Made by a program: the position numbers and the translations under genes
The notes under the pieces: model-generated
The model's database searches: none
Seen by the model: only the letters and a program-made list of their open reading frames with translations
Told to the model about the DNA's origin: nothing
NCBI GenBank assembly: GCA_903886975.1
Contig: CAISOB010000095.1
Coordinates: 1-43,456 of the forward strand
Direction of reading: 5' to 3'
From: an uncultured beta proteobacterium
Lineage (GTDB): Bacteria; Pseudomonadota; Gammaproteobacteria; Burkholderiales; Rhodocyclaceae
DNA: 43,456 nucleotides
In this document: positions 26,904 through 33,937 of the stretch, one piece after another
How positions within the stretch are numbered: the first letter of the stretch is position 1
How the letters are laid out: each line of letters starts with the position of its first letter

Positions 26904-27841
26904 CCGCCTGGGCCCTCGCGGCGGCGCAAGCGCTGCTGTTCATCGCCGCCGCGCCGCTCCTGGCCGGCTGGCTGCAGCGCGTCAAGTGCCACATGCAGAA
27001 CCGCGCCGCGCCGGCGGTGTGGCAGCCCTACCGCGATCTCCTCAAGCTCACGCGCAAGAAATTGCTGCTCGCCGACAACGCCTCGTGGCTGTTCCGCGCC
27101 GTGCCCTACGTCGTCTTCGGCGCGACGCTGCTCGCCGCCGCGGTCGTGCCGCTGATCGCCGTGCGCCTGCCGACCGCGGCGATCGCCGACGTCATCGTGC
27201 TGGTCGGTTTCTTCGCGCTGGCGCGTTTCTTCACCGCGCTCGCCGGCCTCGATATCGGCACCGCTTTCGGCGGCATGGGCGCTTCGCGCGAGATGATGGT
27301 CGCCGCGCTCGCGGAACCGGCGATGCTGATGGCCGTCTTCACGCTGTCGATGACGGCGCACACCACCAACCTCTCGGTAGCCACCGAGTACATTCTGAAC
27401 GCCGGCCTGGTACTGCGCCCGTCCTTCCTGTTCGCGCTGCTGGCGCTGGCCATGGTGGCGGTGGCCGAGAGCAGCCGCGTGCCGGTGGACAACCCGGCGA
27501 CCCATCTCGAACTCACCATGTTGCACGAGGCGATGATCCTCGAGTACGGCGGCCGCCATCTGGCGCTGATCGAGTGGGCAACGCAGATCAAGCTGATGAT
27601 CTACTCGGTGCTGATCGTCGATTTCTTCTTCCCCTGGGGCATCGCCACCGAATTCACCGCCATGGCGCTCGCCGGCGGGATCGTCGCGGTGGCGGCCAAG
27701 CTGATGGGGCTCGCCGTGCTGCTGGTCGTTTGGGAAACGGTGATGGCCAAGATGCGGCTCTTCCGCGTGCCGCAGTTTCTCGGCTTTGCCTTAATGCTGG
27801 GGCTGCTCGCGATGCTGACCCACGTGGTGCTGGAGACTTAG
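26888..27841 (+). CDS. hyfC: NuoH-like membrane subunit HyfC (copy 2)
   Basis: 317 aa, the same length as copy 1, with VDNPATHLELTMLHEAM (NPATHLE at 202-208) and EYGGRHLALIEWATQIK. The ATG at 26888 lies inside the end of hyfB. Its stop codon TAG (27839-27841) is formed partly by the inserted MITE-like element. Removing that element and one TA copy would restore TAA followed directly by the hyfE ATG, so the insertion left the protein unchanged. Confidence 0.9.
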   Translation: MDRQLTAWALAAAQALLFIAAAPLLAGWLQRVKCHMQNRAAPAVWQPYRDLLKLTRKKLLLADNASWLFRAVPYVVFGATLLAAAVVPLIAVRLPTAAIADVIVLVGFFALARFFTALAGLDIGTAFGGMGASREMMVAALAEPAMLMAVFTLSMTAHTTNLSVATEYILNAGLVLRPSFLFALLALAMVAVAESSRVPVDNPATHLELTMLHEAMILEYGGRHLALIEWATQIKLMIYSVLIVDFFFPWGIATEFTAMALAGGIVAVAAKLMGLAVLLVVWETVMAKMRLFRVPQFLGFALMLGLLAMLTHVVLET

Positions 27842-28110
27842 GGTGTGTTCCCAATTGAGCGACGTGTGCGAACGAGACATAGGGCCCCCAGGGCAAGGCG
27901 CGAGCGACGCCGTTGGGTTATTCCCAACAAGGAGCGAGCAACGCGGCAATGGGGGCCCTATGTCCCGTTCCCTTGGGGTTGCTGCGAAATGCGGCGTCCG
28001 CTTTGTCGCTCGTCTCGTCAAGGGAGGTGACCATTGACTTCGACTCGCTTCGCGCGGCCATCCGCATTTGGCAGCAACGCATCGCGCCGATCAGTTGGGA
28101 GCACACCCTA
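27839..28110. mobile_element. MITE-like element inserted between hyfC and hyfE of copy 2
   Basis: A 268-bp stretch (27841-28108) is bounded by TA on each side (27839-27840 and 28109-28110). Its ends are imperfect inverted repeats that match at 18 of 20 positions counting the TA: TAGGGTGTGTTCCCAATT at the left against TAGGGTGTGCTCCCAACT read from the right. Inside lie two further long inverted repeats: 27870-27889 with 27951-27970 (19 of 20), and 27978-27993 with 28063-28078 (15 of 16). There is also a small hairpin GTTGGG/CCCAAC at 27912-27928 and a 16-bp direct repeat (27895-27910 and 27929-27944, 14 of 16). No plausible protein is encoded. TA duplication plus terminal repeats fits a non-autonomous IS630/Tc1-type element. 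Its ends differ from those of the edge IS, so it is not a deletion product of that element. Confidence 0.75.
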
Positions 28111-28111
28111 A

Positions 28112-28828
28112 ATGGGAATCGCCACTCTCGGTCTCTACAACCAGGCGATCATTCTCTTCGCTTCGCTGGCCTTGCTGACCTCATTCATCATGCTCGCCCA
28201 GGCGCGCATGCTGCCGCTGATCTTCACTTTCGCGTGGCAGGGCCTGCTGCTGGCGACCGTTTCCGTGCTCGTGGCGATCGTCACCAATCATCCGCACCTC
28301 TATATTTCGGCTGCCTTGACCTTCACCCTGAAAGTGGTGCTGATCCCCTGGCTGCTCTACCGGCTTTCCGGCAAGCTCAACATGCACTATGACGCCGAGG
28401 CCATCGCGCACCCGACCTTGATGCTGCTCGGCGGCGTCGGCCTGGTCATTTTCGGCTACCATGTATCGCAGTCGATTGTGCATCTTTCGGGCCTCGCGAC
28501 GCGCAATACGATCGCCGTCAGCATCGCCATCGAGTTGCTCGGCATGCTGCTGATGTGCGCAAGAAAATCCGCGGTGGCGCAGGTGATCGGCTTCATGTCG
28601 ATGGAGAGCGGCATTTTCTTCGCCGCCGTCATCTCGACCTACGGCATGCCGCTGATCGTCGAACTCGGCGTCGCTTTCGACATTCTCGTCGCCGCCATCC
28701 TGTTCGGCGTATTCTTCTTCCACCTGCGCGATTCCTTCGGCTCGCTCAACGTGGTGCGCTTCAATCGCCTGTCGGAAGCCAACGAGCCGATGCCGCTGCC
28801 CGAACCGCCGGCCGGGGAGCACCCGTGA
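28112..28828 (+). CDS. hyfE: NuoK-related membrane subunit HyfE (copy 2)
   Basis: A 238-aa paralogue of the protein at 18385-19065 with the same pattern (SMESGIFF, IVELGVAFDILVAAILFGVFFFHLRDSF) and a slightly longer proline-rich tail. It is the only gene of the cluster separated from its predecessor, because of the inserted element. Its ATG follows the right end of that element by one base, so its ribosome-binding site would have to come from the element; none is obvious. Its stop overlaps the GTG start of hyfF. Confidence 0.88.
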   Translation: MGIATLGLYNQAIILFASLALLTSFIMLAQARMLPLIFTFAWQGLLLATVSVLVAIVTNHPHLYISAALTFTLKVVLIPWLLYRLSGKLNMHYDAEAIAHPTLMLLGGVGLVIFGYHVSQSIVHLSGLATRNTIAVSIAIELLGMLLMCARKSAVAQVIGFMSMESGIFFAAVISTYGMPLIVELGVAFDILVAAILFGVFFFHLRDSFGSLNVVRFNRLSEANEPMPLPEPPAGEHP

Positions 28829-30294
28829 GCCTGCTCGAAGCCACCTTGGCGGCGCCGCTGATCGGCGGCCTGGTTCTGGCTTTCATCGGCCATCGCCCGC
28901 TCGGCGGCTGGGTCAACGTGGCGGTCGGCATGGTGACCTTCGGCGCGTCGCTGGCGATGGCCCTCGACGTCTTCGCGCATGGGCCGCAACTCTCGAGCGG
29001 ACGCATGTTCTACATCGACGCCTTCAATGTTTACCTGGTGGTTCTGACGGCATTCGTCGGATTGACGACATCCATTTTTTCCCGCCCCTACATGCGCCAT
29101 GAAGTCGAACGGGGGCGCGTCACCGACCGGCGCCTGCGCCTCTACCACTCGATGTATCAGTGCTTCCTGTTCTCGATGCTGCTCGCTCTGTCGACCAACA
29201 ACCTCGGCGTGCTGTGGGTGGCCATGGAAGCGGCGACGCTGACCACCGTGCTGCTCGTTTCCCTGTACCGCACGCCCGAATCGATCGAAGCCGCGTGGAA
29301 GTATTTCATCCTGTGCGGCGTCGGCATCGCGCAGGCGTTGTTCGGTACCGTGCTGATCTATTTCGCCGCCGAGAACAAGCTCGGCGGCGACCGCGACGAC
29401 ACGCTACTGTGGACCGTGCTGCACAACTCGGGCGGCAACCTCGACCCGGCGGTGATCTCGCTCGCCTTCGTTTTCCTGCTCGTCGGCTACGGCACCAAGG
29501 TCGGCCTCGTGCCTTTGCACAACTGGCTGCCCGATGCGCACTCCGAGGGCCCGACGCCGATGTCGGCGGTGCTCTCGGGCCTCTTGCTCAACGTCGCGCT
29601 CTACGCCCTGGTGCGCATCAAGATGCTGGTCGATGCCTCGCTGCACACCAACCTTGCCGGCCACCTGATGATGGGTTTCGGCCTGCTCTCGTTCACCGTC
29701 GCCGGTCTGTTCCTGCACCGCCAGCACGATGTCAAGCGCATGTTCAGCTATTCGTCGATCGAGCACATGGGACTGATCACCTTCGGCTTCGGCATGGGCG
29801 GGCCGCTCGCCACCTTCGGCGCGCTGCTGCACATGACGGTGCATTCGCTGACCAAGTCGGCGATTTTCATCACCGTCGGGCACGCCTGCCAGCTCGCCGG
29901 GACGCAGCGCATCGACCACATTCGCGGGCTGATCCGCACCCAGCCGGCGATCGGTTGGGGGCTTTTGATCGGCACCGTGGCGATCGCCGGTTTTCCGCCC
30001 TTCGGCGTTTTCATCAGCGAGTTTCTGCTGCTGATGGCGACGATGAAATCCTGGCCATGGCTGACCATTCCGCTGCTGCTCGGTTTCGGCGTGGCTTTCG
30101 CCGGACTCTTCCGCCATGTGCAAAGAATGGTCTTCGGCGAGCCGCCGCCCGGGCAGCTGCCGGTCGAAGCCAACATGCTGCCGGTAGTCGTGCATCTGCT
30201 GCTCGTGCTGTGGCTGGGCCTGGCCATTCCGGGCTTCCTGTCGCGCTGGTTCGAGCAAGCGACGCTGCTGATTGCCGGAGCTTCGCCGCTATGA
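28825..30294 (+). CDS. hyfF: NuoN/M-like antiporter subunit HyfF (copy 2)
   Basis: 489 aa starting with GTG at 28825 (overlapping the hyfE stop, with GGGGAG upstream); the longer frame from 28555 is a shadow of hyfE. The central region, including LSTNNLGVLWVAMEAATL (Glu135) and GYGTKVGLVPLHNWLPDAH (Lys225), is almost identical to copy 1. HMTVHSLTKSAIFI is also kept. Its role is the same: an antiporter-type ion channel in the membrane arm. It overlaps hyfG by four bases. Confidence 0.9.
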   Translation: MSLLEATLAAPLIGGLVLAFIGHRPLGGWVNVAVGMVTFGASLAMALDVFAHGPQLSSGRMFYIDAFNVYLVVLTAFVGLTTSIFSRPYMRHEVERGRVTDRRLRLYHSMYQCFLFSMLLALSTNNLGVLWVAMEAATLTTVLLVSLYRTPESIEAAWKYFILCGVGIAQALFGTVLIYFAAENKLGGDRDDTLLWTVLHNSGGNLDPAVISLAFVFLLVGYGTKVGLVPLHNWLPDAHSEGPTPMSAVLSGLLLNVALYALVRIKMLVDASLHTNLAGHLMMGFGLLSFTVAGLFLHRQHDVKRMFSYSSIEHMGLITFGFGMGGPLATFGALLHMTVHSLTKSAIFITVGHACQLAGTQRIDHIRGLIRTQPAIGWGLLIGTVAIAGFPPFGVFISEFLLLMATMKSWPWLTIPLLLGFGVAFAGLFRHVQRMVFGEPPPGQLPVEANMLPVVVHLLLVLWLGLAIPGFLSRWFEQATLLIAGASPL

Positions 30295-31877
30295 CCGCGC
30301 CGGACCCACTCAGCGGATTTCTCGACCGCCTCTCCGCCGCCGGCCTGCACGTCGAGGCACAGCAAGCCCCCGGCCTTGCGCCGGCGCGACTGGTCATCGT
30401 TCCGGCTGCGGACTGGGGCCGGCTCGGCCGCGAAGCGAAGGTCGCCGCGTGGCGCTGGGCGGCAGGCTGGGGCGAGGATGGCGACGACACGATAGGCGTC
30501 AACGCCTGTTTCGAAAAAGCCGGCACCTACTTCGTCGCGCGCACGTTAGTGCCGCGCGCCACGCCCGTGCTGGCCTCGCACAGCGCGGCCTACCCCGGCG
30601 CCGATCGCCCCGAGCGCCATATCCGCGACCTGCTCGGCGTCACCTTTTCCGACCATCCGGATCCGCGCCGCTGGACGCGACACCATGCATGGCAGCAAGG
30701 GGAGTATCCCCTGCGCCGCGATTTCCCCGCCGCCGGCCAGCCACCGGCGCAGACCCCGGCCGATTATCAGTACAACTTTCTGCTCGCCCAGGGCAGCGGC
30801 GTCTATGAAATACCGGTCGGACCGGTGCATGCCGGCATCATCGAGCCCGGACACTTCCGCTTTCAGGCGGTGGGCGAGACCGTGCTCAAGCTCGAAGAGC
30901 GGCTCGCCTACACCCACAAGGGCATCGAGAAGATCGCCGAGGGCCGCGATGCCGAAGGGCTCGCGCGCCTTGCCGGACGGGTCTCGGGTGATTCGACGGT
31001 GGCCCATGCCTGGGCCGCTTGCATGGCCATGGAGAAGGCGGCTTGTGTCGACGTGCCGCCACGCGCGCTCTGGCTGCGCGCGCTGATGTGCGAGCGCGAG
31101 CGCGTCGCCAACCATGTCGGCGACGTTGGCGCGATCCTCAACGACATCGCTTTCGCCTTCGGCTTCCACCAGTTCGCTCGCCTGCGCGAGGAGTGGCAGC
31201 GGGTTTCGCACGAAGCTTTCGGCCACCGCCTGATGATGGATTGCATCGTCCCCGGCGGCGTCGCCACCGATCTTGAGTCGCGCTGCATGGCGCCCATGCT
31301 CGAACAGGCCGATGCGCTGCGCCAGCAAATCGGCAAGCTGATGCTGATCATCAACGATCTGCCCTCGGTCGCCGACCGCCTGCGCGACACCGGCGTGCTC
31401 AGCCCCGAATATGCCAGCGCGCTCGGCTGCCTTGGTTACGTCGGACGTGCCTCGGGGATGGATTTCGACGTGCGCCGCGACGCCCCTTATCCACCGTATG
31501 ACGGACTGACGGTCAAGGTGCCGCTCAATCACTTCGGCGACGTCAACGCCCGCGTGCGCATCCGGATAGAGGAGATTTCCGCGTCGTTTGACCTGATCCG
31601 GGCGTTGCTCGCCGAGCCCCCCGGCGGACCGATCCGCGCCGACTGGAAAGAAGCCTCGGCCGGCAGCGAGGGCCTTGGACTCGTCGAAGGCTGGCGCGGC
31701 GAAATCCTGAGCTGCGTGCGCTTTGGCGCCGGCGGCAAGATCGCGCGCTTCTTCCCGCGCGATCCCTCATGGACGACTTGGCCGGCCATTGAACTCCTGA
31801 TCCATGGCAACATCGTTCCCGATTTCCCGGTGTGCAACAAATCGGTGAACGGCTCGTACTCCGGACAGGATCTTTAG
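30291..31877 (+). CDS. hyfG: Large subunit HyfG/NuoCD-like without NiFe ligands (copy 2)
   Basis: 528 aa. The N-terminal NuoC-like domain is better preserved than in copy 1 (ERHIRDLLGVTFSDHPDPRRW at about 108-128). The NuoD-like domain has [24 protein letters not shown] and ERERVANHVGD. The first metal motif reads RVSGDS (230-235, Ser232 and Ser235 in place of the cysteines), with His239 where copy 1 has Tyr. The C-terminus is NKSVNGSYSGQDL, again without the DPCxxC pair. Both copies lost the ligands in the same way, so the Ni-less state was established before or at duplication, as in Ehr-type complexes generally. A NiFe hydrogenase function is ruled out on present knowledge. Confidence 0.9.
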   Translation: MTAPDPLSGFLDRLSAAGLHVEAQQAPGLAPARLVIVPAADWGRLGREAKVAAWRWAAGWGEDGDDTIGVNACFEKAGTYFVARTLVPRATPVLASHSAAYPGADRPERHIRDLLGVTFSDHPDPRRWTRHHAWQQGEYPLRRDFPAAGQPPAQTPADYQYNFLLAQGSGVYEIPVGPVHAGIIEPGHFRFQAVGETVLKLEERLAYTHKGIEKIAEGRDAEGLARLAGRVSGDSTVAHAWAACMAMEKAACVDVPPRALWLRALMCERERVANHVGDVGAILNDIAFAFGFHQFARLREEWQRVSHEAFGHRLMMDCIVPGGVATDLESRCMAPMLEQADALRQQIGKLMLIINDLPSVADRLRDTGVLSPEYASALGCLGYVGRASGMDFDVRRDAPYPPYDGLTVKVPLNHFGDVNARVRIRIEEISASFDLIRALLAEPPGGPIRADWKEASAGSEGLGLVEGWRGEILSCVRFGAGGKIARFFPRDPSWTTWPAIELLIHGNIVPDFPVCNKSVNGSYSGQDL

Positions 31878-31880
31878 ATC

Positions 31881-32405
31881 ATGCTGCGCATCCTCGGTAA
31901 AATCCAGCGCTTGGGCATCGTCACCGAGATTGTGCCGGCAAGCAGTGAAGCGGCGCTCGTCGACATCGGCGAACAGCTGAAAGCCCGCGTTGGCGAGCAG
32001 TTCGCCGGCAGCCTGGCGATCCGCCAGGTGGACGCGGGCTCGTGCAATGGCTGCGAACTCGAGATCCACGCGCTCAACAACCCTTACTACAGCATCGAGC
32101 GCTACGGCGTGCATTTCGTCGCCAGCCCGCGCCACGCAGACCTTTTGCTGGTCACCGGACCGGTCTCGCGGCATATGGAAGAGGCGCTGCGCCGAACCTA
32201 CGAAGCGACGCCCGAGCCGCGTCTGGTCATCGCCGTCGGCGAGTGCGGCGCGAACGGCGGCGAGTTCGGGGTGAGCTACGCTGCGTGCGGCGCGGTGGCC
32301 AATGTCATTCCGGTCGATGCGGTAATCCGCGGCTGCCCACCGACGCCGCTCGCGCTGATGCGCGGCATCCTGGAAGTCATCGCCAAGAGGTCTTCAGATC
32401 CTTGA
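31881..32405 (+). CDS. hyfI: Fe-S subunit HyfI/NuoB-like (copy 2)
   Basis: A 174-aa paralogue of the protein at 22072-22605. [4Fe-4S] ligands: Cys55 and Cys58 (GSCNGCELE), Cys122 (VGECGANGG) and Cys152 (RGCPPTP). It closes the second operon. The following 142 bp to the Fur-family gene contains no clear terminator. Confidence 0.92.
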   Translation: MLRILGKIQRLGIVTEIVPASSEAALVDIGEQLKARVGEQFAGSLAIRQVDAGSCNGCELEIHALNNPYYSIERYGVHFVASPRHADLLLVTGPVSRHMEEALRRTYEATPEPRLVIAVGECGANGGEFGVSYAACGAVANVIPVDAVIRGCPPTPLALMRGILEVIAKRSSDP

Positions 32406-32547
32406 AGCGAAGTTCGGTCGGGAAGAATTCGGATTTCGGCTTCGCGCCATCGCTTCGGGTCCAAAATGCCAACGCGAACGACCTGATCGTGGTGTAATTG
32501 TCACCTCACACCTTCGTCGCACGGGATTCCTGTAGAGAGCCTCTAAT

Positions 32548-32973
32548 ATGGTGCAACAGACAATACTCAACCTGTCGGAACGATTGCAGCGGGCCGGCGT
32601 TCCTGCGACATTGCAACGCGTAGCGATCGCGGAAGTGCTGCTTGCGCGCCCGATCCATCTTCGTGCCGACGAGGTGCTCGAGCGCGTGCGGGAGACACTG
32701 CCCGACATGTCGCGAGCAACGGTCTACAACACGCTCAAAATTTTTCGGGAGGCGGGTTTGGTCAAGGAACTGGTCGTCGATCCAGAATGCATCGTGTTCG
32801 ATTCAAACACGGCACCGCACTATCATCTTTACGACGTGGACACGGGCGCCGTGCTGGATGTAGCCGCCGACGAATTGAAAGTGGTCGGCACTCCAAAACT
32901 CCCGCCAGGGCTCGAACTCGAGCAGGTTGACGTCATTATCCGCGTGCGCGGCAATCGTCAACCGAATGCCTGA
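32548..32973 (+). CDS. Fur-family transcriptional regulator (PerR/Irr-like)
   Basis: A 141-aa metal-dependent repressor family member. The winged-helix region includes the recognition helix MSRATVYNTLKIFREAGLV (about 54-72). The dimerisation/metal domain has DSNTAPHYHLYDVDTG with His91 and His93. The two CxxC zinc motifs of classical Fur are absent; Cys81 is the only cysteine. This fits the PerR/Irr-like side of the family, which responds to peroxide or haem, better than iron-sensing Fur, but the effector cannot be assigned. Peroxiredoxin, hemerythrin and Fe-S genes nearby make it a plausible local regulator. It could also control ompW downstream. Confidence 0.85.
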   Translation: MVQQTILNLSERLQRAGVPATLQRVAIAEVLLARPIHLRADEVLERVRETLPDMSRATVYNTLKIFREAGLVKELVVDPECIVFDSNTAPHYHLYDVDTGAVLDVAADELKVVGTPKLPPGLELEQVDVIIRVRGNRQPNA

Positions 32974-33186
32974 AAACGGCAAACTTCGAAGGGTGCCGAT
33001 CGCCAGCTGCGGATAATCGGCAAAGGGTGGTCACCTCGCGTTTGCTTAAGTCGTTTCGCCCTTTCCGCCAGGAATAATCCCGACGATTGGTGCGTACTTG
33101 CAACAGTTCCAAAGAAAAATACCGTCCGCAAGCATTTCCCTGAATGATTAGACCAAGAATCGGCCTTAGACAAGGTATATTCCCAT

Positions 33187-33209
33187 GACCACTTCGTGGT
33201 CTTTATTTT
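33187..33209 (+). promoter_or_regulatory. Hairpin with T-rich tail just upstream of ompW
   Basis: GACCAC (33187-33192), loop TTC, GTGGTC (33196-33201), then TTTATTTT. A TATATT box at 33176-33181 lies directly upstream. If that is the -10, the hairpin would sit at the 5' end of the ompW message. It could equally be a weak terminator for the Fur-family gene. Confidence 0.4.
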
Positions 33210-33227
33210 ATCAACGGGAGAAACACA

Positions 33228-33851
33228 ATGCGCAATGCAGTTAAATTGGCGGCTACAGTGGTCGCATTTGCCGCAGCATTTCCGGTCATGGCTCAGGTCG
33301 CAGAAGGCAACTGGCTGGTTCGCGCCCGCGCCGTCGATCTGGACTACAAGAACGGCCAGGCCGATGGGTTGAACAAAGGCGCGGTCCCCAAGGTCGAGGC
33401 GCAGAACCTTTGGATTCCGGAATTCGACGTCAGCTACTTCTTCACCAAGAACATCGCTACCGAACTGGTGCTGACCTATCCGCAGAAAGTAGATATCAAG
33501 GCCAATGGCACCGATATCGGGTCGATCAAGGCGCTGCCGCCGTCGCTGCTGCTCCAGTACCACTTCACCGACCTCGGCGCGTTCAAGCCTTACGTCGGCG
33601 CGGGCGTCAACTACACCAGCTTTACCGATCGCAAGCTAGCCAACGGAACTCTCCATGTCAGCAAGGACAGCTGGGGACTCGCGGCTCAAGTCGGTGCGGA
33701 TTATGTGCTGAGCAAGAACTGGTCGCTCAATGCCGACATCAAGTACGTCCAGATGAAAACCGATGTCACAGTCAATGCCACCGGGCAGAAACTCGGCAAG
33801 GTCAATCTCGATCCGATGCTCTTCGGAATCGGCGTCGGCTACCGCTTCTAA
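33228..33851 (+). CDS. ompW: OmpW-family outer-membrane protein
   Basis: A 207-aa eight-stranded beta-barrel with a signal peptide (about 1-22, ending FPVMA). It has the OmpW landmarks GNWLVRARAVDLDY, the strand IPEFDVSYFFTKNIATELVLTYPQK, LPPSLLLQYHF, FKPYVGAGVNYTSF and the C-terminal FGIGVGYRF with terminal Phe. OmpW forms a narrow hydrophobic channel; its physiological cargo is unsettled. GGGAGA precedes the start codon. Confidence 0.92.
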   Translation: MRNAVKLAATVVAFAAAFPVMAQVAEGNWLVRARAVDLDYKNGQADGLNKGAVPKVEAQNLWIPEFDVSYFFTKNIATELVLTYPQKVDIKANGTDIGSIKALPPSLLLQYHFTDLGAFKPYVGAGVNYTSFTDRKLANGTLHVSKDSWGLAAQVGADYVLSKNWSLNADIKYVQMKTDVTVNATGQKLGKVNLDPMLFGIGVGYRF

Positions 33852-33873
33852 GCAGCGAAGTCTCTCTATGCTG

Positions 33874-33904
33874 AAGCCCGCCGGCTTCCGGCGGGCTTTT
33901 CTTC
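33874..33904. terminator. Terminator between ompW and dnaE
   Basis: A perfect 11-bp stem, AAGCCCGCCGG (33874-33884) and CCGGCGGGCTT (33888-33898), is followed by TTCTTC. It serves ompW on the plus strand; the AAG end makes it a weaker signal for dnaE arriving from the other side. Confidence 0.85.
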
Positions 33905-33937
33905 GTCTGAACCCTGCGCCGCCGCAAGGAACGACGG

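Noticed and set aside
27843..28037. Short plus-strand open frames inside the MITE-like element
   Set aside because: They consist of hairpin arms and repeats, have no ribosome-binding site and resemble no protein.
15435..32405. Interpretation as functional hydrogenase-4/formate hydrogenlyase
   Set aside because: The NiFe ligands are missing in both large subunits and no formate dehydrogenase, ferredoxin subunit or maturation genes are present.
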